A DNA stretch of 64,000 nt. Origin: Thiorhodovibrio frisius. Lineage in GTDB: Bacteria > Pseudomonadota > Gammaproteobacteria > Chromatiales > Chromatiaceae. Below are positions 55,789 through 64,000 of this stretch, in pieces. Position 1 is the stretch's first letter; each line of letters opens with the position of its first letter. Both the position numbers and the translations under genes were made by a program. Below the pieces are notes generated by a model. That model was not told the origin of the DNA, did no database searches, and saw only the letters and a list, made by a program, of their open reading frames with translations. Where the stretch lies: NCBI RefSeq assembly GCF_033954835.1, contig NZ_CP121471.1:3714501-3778500 (forward strand), given 5' to 3'.

Positions 55789-57307
55789 AGCCAGCAATAA
55801 ATTTCTACGCTTCTTCTATGAGCTGATTCAGGACATGGAAGACAGCGATGAACAGGCGCTTGAGGCCGTCCTGCCCCTCGGTGAGAAGAAGATCCGCGTG
55901 CCCGAGCCCAAAGTGCCGCTGCAAATCCACCTCGGCGGCGAGGATGGCTGCACCCTGGAGCTCAGTCCGGAAATCGTCGTCACCGCCGATGGGCAGTTTG
56001 TCCATAACGGGCAGTATCTGCTGTTCGACCCGGCGCGGTTCTTCTCCTCCGTCAGCGGGTTTTTGCGCTTGCGGCGTGGCGCCTCGCTCACCCTGGGGCG
56101 CAAGAACGCGGCTCAGCAGCAACTGCTCGACTACCCCGATGGCGTGGCCGACAAGCACCTGCGGCTGAAGCTGAACGAAAAAGGGCTGTCGTTCAAGAAC
56201 CGCGCGCCGAGCCGGGGCGTGAGCATTGCGCCGCTGACTGATCGTCAGTCCATCGAGCGCATGGCGCGATGGCGCCAAGACAAGCTCAGGGCGCTCGCCG
56301 ATCTGCTGCAGGCGCCCATTGAGGAGCCCCCGCGCGCGGCGGCGCTCGACTTGCTCGAGCAGGTGATTGCGATCATGCGCTGCGAGCCCCATCGACTGGC
56401 CGGCCGCGACGACCGCCCCGGCAGTGTCTTGCGCCTGCCAAGCCAGGCGATTCCGATCATCGTCGGCGACCTGCATGCCTGCATCGACAACCTGCTGGTG
56501 GTGCTGACCCAAAACGACTTTCTCGACGCGCTCACGCAGGGCCGCGCGGTGCTGATCCTGCTCGGCGACGCCGCACATCCCGACGAGCCAGGTCGGGAAG
56601 CCGAGATGGAGACCTCCATGTGGCTGATGGATTTGATCTTTCGCCTCAAGGTGCAGTTTCCGGATCGGGTGTTCTATCTGCGCGGCAATCACGACAGCTT
56701 TGCCGAGGATATTGCCAAGGGCGGCGTCCCGCAGGGGCTGGTGTGGGAGCAGGCGCTGCACGACCAGCGCGGCAAGCGCTACCGCGATGCAATGCACCGC
56801 CTTTACAATCGGCTACCCTACATCGCCTACTCGGCGGATTACATCTGCTGCCATGCCGGCGCGCCGACCATGAAATATTCGCGCGCGGACCTGATTAATG
56901 CCCGCCGCAAGCCGAAGCTCCAGCTACAGCTCACCCGGCTGCGTCCGCGCCATTCCAATAAGCCCGACGGTTATGGCGCCAGCGATGTGCGCCGGCTACG
57001 CAAACATCTCGACGTGGCCGCGCAGACGCCCTTCATCGTCGGCCATACGCCGCGCTCGGCCGACGAGGCGGTGTGGAGCGACGCCGGTGGCATCAAGCAG
57101 CATTTCGTGCTGTTTGGCGCGAATCCGAACAAAGTCGGCGTGCTCACCCGCTCAGGCGCAGAGATGCTGCCACTGACCTATCCCGTCGAGCCGCTGATGG
57201 CGGTGTATAACCGGTTGGTGCGCACCGGCCGCTTTGAAGCTGCGATGGGCGATTCCGATGACAATTACTTGCCAGAGACCGCGCCTGACCATCAGGAGGA
57301 ACCATGA
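55775..57307 (+). CDS. PPP-type metallophosphatase with N-terminal extension
   Basis: About 510 residues. The N-terminal ~210 have no domain I recognise, though a stretch (LQIHLGGEDGCTLELSPEIV, VHNGQYLLFDPARFF) looks like a small beta domain. The C-terminal part is a calcineurin-like metallophosphatase: IIVGDLHACIDN, LLGDAAHPDEPG (a variant of GDxVDRG), FYLRGNHDSF, CCHAGAP and IVGHTPRS. It probably dephosphorylates proteins. ATG 55775 follows AGGAGC. It overlaps the ATPase gene by 14 bases and the PstS-like gene by four, tying it to phosphate sensing. Confidence 0.88.
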   Translation: MLAPEASNKFLRFFYELIQDMEDSDEQALEAVLPLGEKKIRVPEPKVPLQIHLGGEDGCTLELSPEIVVTADGQFVHNGQYLLFDPARFFSSVSGFLRLRRGASLTLGRKNAAQQQLLDYPDGVADKHLRLKLNEKGLSFKNRAPSRGVSIAPLTDRQSIERMARWRQDKLRALADLLQAPIEEPPRAAALDLLEQVIAIMRCEPHRLAGRDDRPGSVLRLPSQAIPIIVGDLHACIDNLLVVLTQNDFLDALTQGRAVLILLGDAAHPDEPGREAEMETSMWLMDLIFRLKVQFPDRVFYLRGNHDSFAEDIAKGGVPQGLVWEQALHDQRGKRYRDAMHRLYNRLPYIAYSADYICCHAGAPTMKYSRADLINARRKPKLQLQLTRLRPRHSNKPDGYGASDVRRLRKHLDVAAQTPFIVGHTPRSADEAVWSDAGGIKQHFVLFGANPNKVGVLTRSGAEMLPLTYPVEPLMAVYNRLVRTGRFEAAMGDSDDNYLPETAPDHQEEP

Positions 57308-58353
57308 GACCCACCCGCCTACCCATGCTGCTGGCGCTGTTCGCCATAACGGCGCTGCCCGGCGCATTCTGCCAGGCGCGCGATTACCCTTGGGCGGTTG
57401 GCTCTTCGACCGTGTTCCCGTTCGCGACAGTCGTGGCCGAACAGGTGGGGCAGGATCAAGACTTCAAAACGCCGCGAATCGAAGCCTGGGGCAGCGGCGG
57501 CGGGGCCAAGTTCTTTTGTCACGGCCTCGGTGCCGATGAGGTCGATGTCGCGCTCATGTCTCGCGAGATGACGCCTGAGGAGCTGTCCTGGTGCCAGACG
57601 CACGGTGTCGGCGAGTTGCTACAGCTACGCTTTGGCAGCGACGGGATCACCTTGGTCACGCCCAGGGATCTGTCGCTCGAGCTGAGCCGAGAAGACCTCT
57701 ATCTGGCCCTGGCGCGCGAGGTGCCGGACCCAGCCGATACCGATACCGATGCCGATACCGGGACCTTGATCGAAAACCCCTATCAGCGCTGGAATCAGAT
57801 CAACCCCGCCTTGCCCGAGGCGCCAATCCAGGTCTACGGCCCGCCACCCACCTCCGGCACTTACGATCTGCTGATCAAGCTCGCGCTCGAGCCGGGTTGC
57901 CGCCGCGTCCCCCAGCTCAGCGCGCTCGAGTCCAGTGACCCCGCGCGTTTCCGCACCGCCTGCGGCGCCATCCGCGAAGACGGTCAGTATGTCGCATCGG
58001 GCGAGAACGACAATCTGATCGTGCGCAAAGTGGCCGGTTCAAACGGGGCGGTCGGGATTCTTGGCTTCAGTTACTACGACCAGAACCGCGACCAGCTCAA
58101 CGCCGCCACCATCGACGGCATCGCCCCGGACTTAGACAGCATCTACACCGGCCACTACCCGCTGTCCCGCCCACTGTTCATCTACGTCAAATCCGAGCAA
58201 CTCGCGGGAATACCAGGACTACGCCGCTTTCTCGAAGAGCTGCTCAGCCCGGCAGCAGCAGGAGAGGAAGGCTACCTGGTCGACCATGGCCTGGTCCCAC
58301 TACCAGAGCAGGAGCGGGCCGACAACGCCCAGCGCATCCGCGCAATGAAGTGA
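57304..58353 (+). CDS. PstS-like phosphate-binding protein
   Basis: The 349-residue protein has a signal peptide (LPMLLALFAITALPGAFCQA) and a PstS-type body: AVGSSTVFPFATVVAEQVG, EAWGSGGGAKFFCHGLG, VDVALMSREMTPEEL, GPPPTSGTYDLLIKLALEPG and VAGSNGAVGILGFSYY. The SST and TSGT motifs fit phosphate contacts of the family. A short Asp/Thr-rich insertion (DPADTDTDADTGT) is unusual. No PstABC genes follow. ATG 57304 overlaps the phosphatase stop (ATGA), so it may deliver a phosphate signal rather than phosphate. Confidence 0.9.
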   Translation: MRPTRLPMLLALFAITALPGAFCQARDYPWAVGSSTVFPFATVVAEQVGQDQDFKTPRIEAWGSGGGAKFFCHGLGADEVDVALMSREMTPEELSWCQTHGVGELLQLRFGSDGITLVTPRDLSLELSREDLYLALAREVPDPADTDTDADTGTLIENPYQRWNQINPALPEAPIQVYGPPPTSGTYDLLIKLALEPGCRRVPQLSALESSDPARFRTACGAIREDGQYVASGENDNLIVRKVAGSNGAVGILGFSYYDQNRDQLNAATIDGIAPDLDSIYTGHYPLSRPLFIYVKSEQLAGIPGLRRFLEELLSPAAAGEEGYLVDHGLVPLPEQERADNAQRIRAMK

Positions 58354-58365
58354 GCTGCCTTACAC

Positions 58366-58400
58366 GATCCCTTCGTCATTGCCAAAACGTGACACGCCAT
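58366..58400 (+). pseudogene. Fragment of a Phd/YefM-type antitoxin gene
   Basis: The bases 58366-58385 (gatcccttcgtcattgccaa) are identical to 60504-60523 inside the intact antitoxin gene, and the next ~15 remain similar. The frame gives DPFVIAK followed shortly by a stop. It is a short scar of a second antitoxin copy or of a rearrangement. Confidence 0.6.
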
Positions 58401-58424
58401 CATCAAAAGCTCTGAAAATGCAAT

Positions 58425-58562
58425 TCAAGCGGCACATTGCAGCAAATTGACAAAGTCTCTTCCCGATGTCACCGGAGGAAGTGGCTTGTGATCTGCTTTG
58501 TACAGCGCGATAATTTCTTCAACGAGTTGGCATAATGTTTCAAACCTTTGCTGTTCATCATG
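58425..58562 (-). pseudogene. Possible C-terminal remnant of a small protein
   Basis: On the minus strand the frame gives QQRFETLCQLVEEIIALYKA, then DHKPLPPVTSGRDFVNLLQ to a TGA. It looks like a real amphipathic helix plus tail, resembling ends of small antitoxin-like proteins, and the DNA is less GC-rich than its neighbours. No credible start is seen before it meets the start of the DUF4424 gene on the other strand. Confidence 0.3.
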
Positions 58563-59942
58563 ACGACACGACTCCAAGCTGAAATGACGATTGCCCACCA
58601 AGCACGAACGAGCAGACGCTCCTGGCTGGCGGGTTTCATCGCCATAACCATCCTGGGCGCAGCACAAGCCAACGACGGCTTTGCCGAGAAGGGCGCCGGC
58701 GGACTCGTGTTCGTGGAGGCCCCGGACGGCTTGCACATCGCGCGCGAGGATCTGACCATCGCCAGCGACCGGATCAAGGTGGTTTATCGATTCGAGAACC
58801 GCAGCGGCCATCCGGTCGAGGCGCTGGTCGCCTTTCCTCTGCCCGACATCGCCCCCGGTGATCCGCACGAGGCCGCCGGCACGACGCCGTCGGAGCTCGC
58901 CGCTCTGTCGTTCCGCACCGAGGTTGATGGCCAGCCGGTGACCTATCAGAGCGAGCGCCGCGCCTTCGCCTGCCGGGGTGGTGGCTGGATCGACACCGGT
59001 GCCGCCGAGCAGCGCTGCTGCGCCGATTACGACTGGGACACCCAGAGCTGCACCCCTGCTCGGGGCACGCCCGAGATCACTGACACACTGGCACGTCTTG
59101 GGCTGCTCGACCTCCTTGAGGCCGAGCCTGTCCAGGCGCGCTTGAATAGCCTGTCGCCGTCCGCGCGCCAGGAATTGCTGGACCTGGGCGCGGTGCGCCA
59201 GTTCGGCGATGAGCTGCATGCAAACTGGGTCCAGCGCATCCGCCACTATCGCCGCCAGACCTTTCCGGCCGACCGCCCGTTGGAGGTCGTCCACCGTTAC
59301 GAGCCCGTACCCGGCGGATCGGTCTGGGGACCGAGCGACATCGGCGGCTGGGGCACCGTCTGGGCGGTACGCTATGTTCTGACCACAGCCAACACCTGGA
59401 CCGGCGCCATCGAGCGCTTCTCCCTGACCATCGAGCCGAGCACGGCCGCGCAGCGCGAGGTCATCGTGGTCGCTGGCCTGAATGACCTGCACCGCGATGC
59501 CGATGGTCGTCTGAGGACGGAAATCACAAATTTCGCACCAAACCGCGACATCGTCGTGACCTGGTTCCCCACCGCCACGCCGGAAGCGCGCCATGCCGGT
59601 GCCGACGCCTACCTGATGTATGCCTATGGTGCCTGGCCCGGCATGACCGAGCCCTACTGGATTTCACCAAACGCCTGGGACCTGCCGCCAGGGCGCTTTC
59701 CGGGTGCCTCCGTGCGACGCATCGACCCCCAAGAGCTGGAAAACATCGCCACCGAAGATCTGGCGGAGATGCGCAACGAAATCTATGCCCGTCACGGCCA
59801 TGTCTTTCGCTCCGCGCGCTGGCAGAAGCACTTTCAGGCCGCCGATTGGTATCAGCCCAGCCCTAAACAGACGGTCACTCTGACCCCACTGGAGCAGGCC
59901 AACGTCGCCGTCATCCAGGCGGCCGAGCGTTCGCGGCAATAG
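58560..59942 (+). CDS. Secreted DUF4424-YARHG protein
   Basis: A ~460-residue exported protein with a hydrophobic leader (SWLAGFIAITILGAAQA). Most of it is DUF4424-like (LTIASDRIKVVYRFENRSG, VEALVAFPLPDI, and a late beta domain with GIERFSLTIEPS-like spacing). The C-terminal ~75 residues are a YARHG domain with the eponymous MRNEIYARHGHVF and WYQPSP. YARHG domains occur in extracellular or periplasmic proteins; the function is unknown. Four Cys near the middle (CRGGG, CCADYDW, SCTP) may form disulfides. ATG 58560 or 58584 are both possible; neither has a good ribosome site. Confidence 0.85.
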   Translation: MTTRLQAEMTIAHQARTSRRSWLAGFIAITILGAAQANDGFAEKGAGGLVFVEAPDGLHIAREDLTIASDRIKVVYRFENRSGHPVEALVAFPLPDIAPGDPHEAAGTTPSELAALSFRTEVDGQPVTYQSERRAFACRGGGWIDTGAAEQRCCADYDWDTQSCTPARGTPEITDTLARLGLLDLLEAEPVQARLNSLSPSARQELLDLGAVRQFGDELHANWVQRIRHYRRQTFPADRPLEVVHRYEPVPGGSVWGPSDIGGWGTVWAVRYVLTTANTWTGAIERFSLTIEPSTAAQREVIVVAGLNDLHRDADGRLRTEITNFAPNRDIVVTWFPTATPEARHAGADAYLMYAYGAWPGMTEPYWISPNAWDLPPGRFPGASVRRIDPQELENIATEDLAEMRNEIYARHGHVFRSARWQKHFQAADWYQPSPKQTVTLTPLEQANVAVIQAAERSRQ

Positions 59943-60373
59943 GCCGCGCGCTTTGGTGTGTGGTCTGGCGTAAAGACCGGTAATGGCCTCAATTTGCCTG
60001 GAGAAGGGCGACTACCCGACAAACTCAATGGGCCTTATCGCGATCGCTCCCGACCCTTTGCTGCTGTCGCCCCGCCACCGATAGAAAACCACTTCTGTCG
60101 CTACCGAGTCACTGGCAGCTGCGGCAACTATCGGGCAGCTATCCCGGGAAGCGGACAGCATTGCGACCCAGATGGTGACAACGTCCATCCCGTAATGATC
60201 CCACAGTCGGTATTGGTAGACGAACTCCGTTCACCGAAGCCGCTTTCGGGGTCGCCCTGGACTTCGATGTGGATCAATACCCCGATTGTCGCGGCCGTCT
60301 CGGGCGTTAGTCGTTCTCGATGAGCGAACCATGACAGCTAAAAAGGTATTCTGAATTGTCTTTGGGGTCTGCA
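59943..60373. other. Intergenic region without a recognisable gene
   Basis: About 430 bases between the DUF4424 gene and the toxin-antitoxin promoter. I see no convincing coding sequence, RNA gene or terminator; short open frames here have no recognisable features. Confidence 0.6.
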
Positions 60374-60420
60374 TTGACGGGGTGGGACCGCCGACCTAGA
60401 CTAAGTTCATCGAGTTTAGT
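60374..60420 (+). promoter_or_regulatory. Candidate promoter and operator of the toxin-antitoxin pair
   Basis: TTGACG (60374-60379) and TAGACT (60397-60402) are separated by exactly 17 bases, a good sigma-70-type layout. An interrupted palindrome ACTAAGTTCATCGAGTTTAGT (60400-60420) overlaps the end of the -10 and could be where the antitoxin binds to repress its own operon. Confidence 0.6.
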
Positions 60421-60434
60421 TTGATGGCAAGGCC

Positions 60435-60674
60435 ATGCACACTGTTAATATACACGAAGCAAAAACTCATCTGTCCCAACTTGTTGAGAAAGCGGCCGGC
60501 GGCGATCCCTTCGTCATTGCCAAGGCGGGACGCCCGATGGTCAAGGTAGTGCCCCTCGGCGAGCCTGTTGTTCCGCGGCGTGTTGGCTTCATGGCGGGGC
60601 AGATCAGTGTTCCCGATGATTTCAACCGCATGGGTGAGGATGCCATCCTGGCCCTATTCGCAGAGCAGCCGTGA
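60435..60674 (+). CDS. Phd/YefM-type antitoxin
   Basis: The 79-residue protein starts MHTVNIHEAKTHLSQLVEKA, the standard Phd/YefM DNA-binding half, with FVIAKAGRPMVKVVPL following. The C-terminal part (about 50-79, FMAGQISVPDDFNRMGEDAI) would wrap around the toxin. It overlaps the PIN toxin gene by four bases. Antitoxins of this kind repress their own promoter together with the toxin. Confidence 0.93.
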   Translation: MHTVNIHEAKTHLSQLVEKAAGGDPFVIAKAGRPMVKVVPLGEPVVPRRVGFMAGQISVPDDFNRMGEDAILALFAEQP

Positions 60675-61063
60675 GGCTGTTACTTGATACCCAGATTCTT
60701 CTCTGGACCGCAGGCGACTCGGCGCGACTCCCGAACCAGACGCGCACTGTCCTTGAGGCGCCGGAGAATCTGTTGTATTTCAGCGCGGTCAATCTTTGGG
60801 AAGTGGTGATCAAGCTCGGGCTTGGCCGCAAGGATTTTCAGGTCGATGCGCACGCACTCCGTCGCGGTCTGCTCGACAATGGCTACCGCGAACTACCCAT
60901 CAATAGTCGCCATACGCTCATGGTTCAAAATTTGCCCAGAATTCACAAAGACCCATTCGACCGCATTTTAATTGCGCAAGCCATGGTTGAAGGGCTGACG
61001 CTGATGACCACAGATGACTTCATCGTGCAGTATCCCGTTGCAACCCACCAGGTATCAGCCTGA
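60671..61063 (+). CDS. PIN-domain (VapC-type) toxin
   Basis: The 130-residue PIN protein has the acidic residues expected of an Mg2+-dependent RNase: Asp in RLLLDTQILLW, Glu in NLWEVVIK, Asp in DPFDRILIAQA and Asp in TTDDFIVQY. The start is GTG 60671, overlapping the antitoxin stop as GTGA. It belongs to the same PIN group often paired with Phd-type antitoxins. It is the second PIN pair in this window. Confidence 0.93.
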   Translation: MRLLLDTQILLWTAGDSARLPNQTRTVLEAPENLLYFSAVNLWEVVIKLGLGRKDFQVDAHALRRGLLDNGYRELPINSRHTLMVQNLPRIHKDPFDRILIAQAMVEGLTLMTTDDFIVQYPVATHQVSA

Positions 61064-61201
61064 CCGAGATATCTGGCCGATGCATTAATTACAGACTTCC
61101 AGGTTCGGATTCTTTTGATGGTGGAGCGTTATGAACAGCGCAAGGCGGGATATCTGGCCGCTGCTCAGGTTGCCTGATCTCAGGCTTTGTGTGTAGCAGT
61201 C

Positions 61202-64000
61202 ATGATCAAACCAGATCGATGCAAGAACATTGTTTGGGCGCTCTGTCTTGCTGTTCTGTCCAGCATGGCCTGGACATGCATCGCCGAAGAGACGCGCCAG
61301 CCCACTGTCGAGTTGAGTGCCGAGGAACGCGCCTGGCTGGCGGCCAACCCGGATATCCTGATTGGCACCGCGCGAACCTGGACGCCTTACGTCCAGACGA
61401 CCAGCAGTGGCGAGGCCGTCGGCATCGAGCCTGACATCCTGGCACGTATCAAGGTGCTGACCGGCGCCAATATCCGTCTTGTCTTGGGCGAGTGGTCGGA
61501 GATGGTGCGGCAAGCCGAGCAGGGCGAGCTGTACGGGCTGGCGTTATCGGCCAAGCATCCCGAGCGGGCGGAGACCTTTCTGTTCAGCAAGAGTCCTTAT
61601 CGCCTCTCGCGCTATGTCTACGCACGCGACGGCGCCTCCGTGACGCGCATGGAGGATCTGTCCGGTCAACGCGTCGGCTACCTGGACGGTAATCTGGCCG
61701 AGCTCAAGACGCTTCAACGCTGGCCGGAGATCGTGCCGGTGTCCTTTTCCTCCAATCAGGCGATTGCCACGGCATTGCTCAAGGGCGAAGTGGACGCGGC
61801 CATCTCGAGCATCAGTCTGCTGCTGACCATTCGCGAGGATCTGTTTCCTGATCTCGAGATTGCCTTCAGTATCCCCGGTAGCGAAGTGGATCTGCGCTAT
61901 TCCATTCGCAAGGAATATCCCTTACTGCTCAGCATCATCGACAAAGCACTGGAGGCGATTGGTCCGCGCGAGATTGACGCGATCCTCGATAAATGGGGTG
62001 GCTTGCCGCCGACGCTCGTGTCAACCCTCAAGCTCAGCGACGAGGGCCGCCTTCAGCTGTCAGCGCGGGAGCGCGACTACCTTGATACCACGCTCTTTCG
62101 GCGCGCCACGGCCCGGGGTTGGCCACCATTGAGCTTCATCGGCAACGATGGCCGGGTGGTGGGTATGAGCGAGGATTATTGGGCACTGGTGAAACATAAG
62201 CTGCGATTAAAAGAAGACACCTTGGCGCCGGTGGATTTTGCCGAGGTGTTGCAATCCATGCGGCAGGGGGAGGTGGACATCTTTGCCAGCACGACCCGCG
62301 TCAGCCCGCGCGAGGCCTACGCGCTGTTCACCGACAGTTACGAAGGCTATCCCATCGCCATTGCCATGCGTCGCGACAGCGGTTTCATCACCGATGCCGC
62401 AACGCTGCAAGGCCAGGTTGTGGCGGTGGGCAAGAATTACAGCGCCTACCACTTGCTCAAGGCCCGCTACCCCGGAATCGAGTTTCTGCCGGTACGCGAT
62501 ACCCGCGCCGCGATTGCCGCAGTCGCTGCTGGCGAGGCCTTCGCAGCGGTGGATATTTTGCCCGTCCTGCAATATCAAATCGCCGCGCGCAACGACCCCG
62601 AGGTGCTGCTGTCCGGGGTCACCGACCTGATGTTCAAGCTGCAAATCATGGTGAGTCAGGAGCACGCGCGCCTGGTGCCTCTGCTGAACCTCGCGATTGC
62701 CGCCATTACCCCGGAGGAACGCATCGAGATCAGTAAGAAATGGATGTGGCGCGATGTGGTCACAGCCCGGGAAATCGACTACGGCTTGCTGTGGCGGGTG
62801 ACCGGCATTGGGTTGCTGGTCATTTTGGCGATCCTGTATTGGAACCATCAGCTCGCCCGTCAAATCAGGCAACGCAAACACGCCGAGGGGCAATTACAGG
62901 AAACCGGGGAGCGCCTGCGCTCGATCTTGGCTTCGATGGAGGATCTGGTCTTCGTGCTCGATACCGAGCAGCGCTTTATCGATGCCTACTATCAAGATGA
63001 ACGGCGACTCTTGATGCCTCCCGAGCAATTTCTTGGCAAGCCGTGTTCCGAGGTGCTGCCGCCAGCGATCTACGCGAAACTGGATGACGCCATCAAGGCG
63101 ATTCGCGGTCAGCGCGCGCAACAATTCGAATATTTCATGCCGTTGCCTGAAGGTGATGGGCGCTGGTTCAATGCCAGCGTTTCAGCGCGTTATGACGACA
63201 GGGGGCGTTTCATCGGCAGCACTATCGTCACGCGCGACTTCACCGACCGGAAACAGGCCGAGATCGCCTTGCGTCGGAGCCACGCCAAGTATCAGCGTCT
63301 GGTCGATGACATCGGCGGTCAGTTTATCGTCTATGCCCATGACGAACATGGCATCCTCACCAATGTGAGCAAAAACGTCGAACGGGTCTTCGGTCTGACT
63401 CAGGCCGAATGCATCGGGCAAAGTTTCGCGGATGTCGTCGATTGGCTGCCGGAATCCCTTGAGCTCGCCTGGGCGAATCTTGCCTACGTACTGCAGAGCG
63501 GCGAGGCACTGCCGCCCTGGGAGATCGAGTTCCATCGACCGGATGGTCAAATCGGCACAATCTTGGTCATTTCCAAACCGGCCAAGGATGAGGCGGGCAA
63601 GGTGACTTCGATCGAAGGTCTTGTCGAGGACATCACCGAGCGTAAGCTGGCCGCTGAAGATCTGCGCCTCGCCAAGGAGGCTGCGGAAAGCGCCAATCAG
63701 GCCAAGAGCGCATTTCTCGCCAACATGAGCCATGAATTGCGCACCCCGCTGAATGCCGTTCTCGGGTATGCGCAGATCCTCCAGCGCGATGCGACGCTCA
63801 CTGAGATGCAGCAGCAAGGCATCGACATTATTAATCGTAGCGGCGATCATCTGCTGACGTTGATCAATGATGTCCTGGATCTAGCGAAAATCGAGGCCGG
63901 CTACCTGGAATGCTTGCCGACTCCCTGTCGGTTACAAGATGTGTTGAGGGAATTATGCGAGCCCTTCCAGTTACGCGCCAACGAAAAGGGGCTCGCCTTC
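61202..64000 (+). CDS. BvgS-like sensor kinase with two binding-protein domains (3' end outside window)
   Basis: From ATG 61202 the frame is open for ~933 codons to the right edge. A signal sequence (IVWALCLAVLSSMAWTCIA) precedes two SBP_bac_3-type domains (about 35-275 and 280-520), a membrane segment (about 529-550, LLWRVTGIGLLVILAILYW), two PAS domains (about 565-690 and 695-815) and HisKA (NMSHELRTPLN near 840). The ATPase domain is just beginning at the edge. This is the architecture of BvgS-like sensors, where periplasmic binding domains control the kinase. Receivers and Hpt may follow outside the window. Confidence 0.93.
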   Translation, partial: MIKPDRCKNIVWALCLAVLSSMAWTCIAEETRQPTVELSAEERAWLAANPDILIGTARTWTPYVQTTSSGEAVGIEPDILARIKVLTGANIRLVLGEWSEMVRQAEQGELYGLALSAKHPERAETFLFSKSPYRLSRYVYARDGASVTRMEDLSGQRVGYLDGNLAELKTLQRWPEIVPVSFSSNQAIATALLKGEVDAAISSISLLLTIREDLFPDLEIAFSIPGSEVDLRYSIRKEYPLLLSIIDKALEAIGPREIDAILDKWGGLPPTLVSTLKLSDEGRLQLSARERDYLDTTLFRRATARGWPPLSFIGNDGRVVGMSEDYWALVKHKLRLKEDTLAPVDFAEVLQSMRQGEVDIFASTTRVSPREAYALFTDSYEGYPIAIAMRRDSGFITDAATLQGQVVAVGKNYSAYHLLKARYPGIEFLPVRDTRAAIAAVAAGEAFAAVDILPVLQYQIAARNDPEVLLSGVTDLMFKLQIMVSQEHARLVPLLNLAIAAITPEERIEISKKWMWRDVVTAREIDYGLLWRVTGIGLLVILAILYWNHQLARQIRQRKHAEGQLQETGERLRSILASMEDLVFVLDTEQRFIDAYYQDERRLLMPPEQFLGKPCSEVLPPAIYAKLDDAIKAIRGQRAQQFEYFMPLPEGDGRWFNASVSARYDDRGRFIGSTIVTRDFTDRKQAEIALRRSHAKYQRLVDDIGGQFIVYAHDEHGILTNVSKNVERVFGLTQAECIGQSFADVVDWLPESLELAWANLAYVLQSGEALPPWEIEFHRPDGQIGTILVISKPAKDEAGKVTSIEGLVEDITERKLAAEDLRLAKEAAESANQAKSAFLANMSHELRTPLNAVLGYAQILQRDATLTEMQQQGIDIINRSGDHLLTLINDVLDLAKIEAGYLECLPTPCRLQDVLRELCEPFQLRANEKGLAF

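Noticed and set aside
55805-56797. 330-residue open frame on the minus strand
   Set aside because: Antisense of the phosphatase gene; no recognisable motif, while the plus strand has a full metallophosphatase set.
58425-59594. 389-residue open frame on the minus strand opposite the DUF4424 gene
   Set aside because: Codon-shadow of a GC-rich gene whose plus-strand product has a signal peptide and the YARHG signature; only the last ~45 residues, outside that gene, look possibly real.
61064-61201. Small plus-strand frame reading MVERYEQRKAGYLAAAQVA
   Set aside because: Only 19 residues and without a ribosome site; similarity to nothing I recognise.
1-64000. tRNA, rRNA, riboswitch or CRISPR loci
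   Set aside because: None seen on reading both strands; weak or unusual structured RNAs could be missed without covariance searches.

Overview
The window is GC-rich, gene-dense, gammaproteobacterial-looking DNA. The gene mix suggests a purple sulfur bacterium or relative (Chromatiales): many PAS/GAF hybrid kinases, an F9-type chemosensory operon like Vibrio cholerae cluster I, a Uma2/DUF4351 protein, PIN toxin pairs and IS1380/IS1595 elements. This placement rests on gene content only; no rRNA or tRNA is present. Nearly everything is signal transduction: four GGDEF proteins (one also with EAL), three HD-GYP proteins, six histidine kinases (one open at the right edge), a complete chemosensory system and a Sia-type phosphatase/kinase/antagonist switch.

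Layout. 1-5.7 kb: end of a diguanylate cyclase, an EAL fragment, an HTH-ImmA/PIN pair, an IS1380-type transposase remnant and a PAS-PAS-GGDEF-EAL protein. 5.7-17.8 kb (minus strand): one long chemosensory operon, read as double-tip MCP, triple-CheW protein, CheB, HEAT-repeat protein, CheR, CheY, CheA, small STAS-like protein, CheY, membrane MCP, ParA. 18-22.8 kb: a CsbD-like protein of 58 residues, a TMEM43-type membrane protein, an NTF2-like secreted protein whose leader is split by an intact IS1595-type element with an 8-bp target duplication, and an HD-GYP protein. 22.9-27.6 kb (minus): a SiaB-SiaC-SiaD-binding protein-SiaA operon preceded by a truncated receiver.

27.6-36.7 kb (plus): REC-HD-GYP, a polyamine-type binding protein with a kinase-REC-GGDEF protein, Uma2, a second REC-HD-GYP and a membrane-anchored TRAP-type binding protein. 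36.8-52.9 kb: four consecutive histidine kinases. They show recent rearrangement: a ~1-kb direct repeat, a beheaded receiver copy, a coding minisatellite and a paralogue lacking its receiver and Hpt domains. 52.9-58.4 kb: a phosphate-linked set (DUF47, Pit, P-loop ATPase, PPP-type phosphatase, PstS-like protein). 58.5-61 kb: a DUF4424/YARHG protein and a Phd/PIN toxin-antitoxin pair. 61.2 kb to the edge: a sensor kinase with two fused binding-protein domains.

A recurring theme is solute-binding proteins (SBP_bac_3, PotF, DctP and PstS types, plus the two fused domains) next to signalling enzymes rather than their own permeases. They look like extracytoplasmic sensors feeding c-di-GMP and phosphorelay outputs. 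The best candidates for something not well described are the Sia operon with an embedded binding protein, the P-loop ATPase/PPP phosphatase pair between Pit and PstS, and the hybrid-kinase array with its shared C-terminal module.
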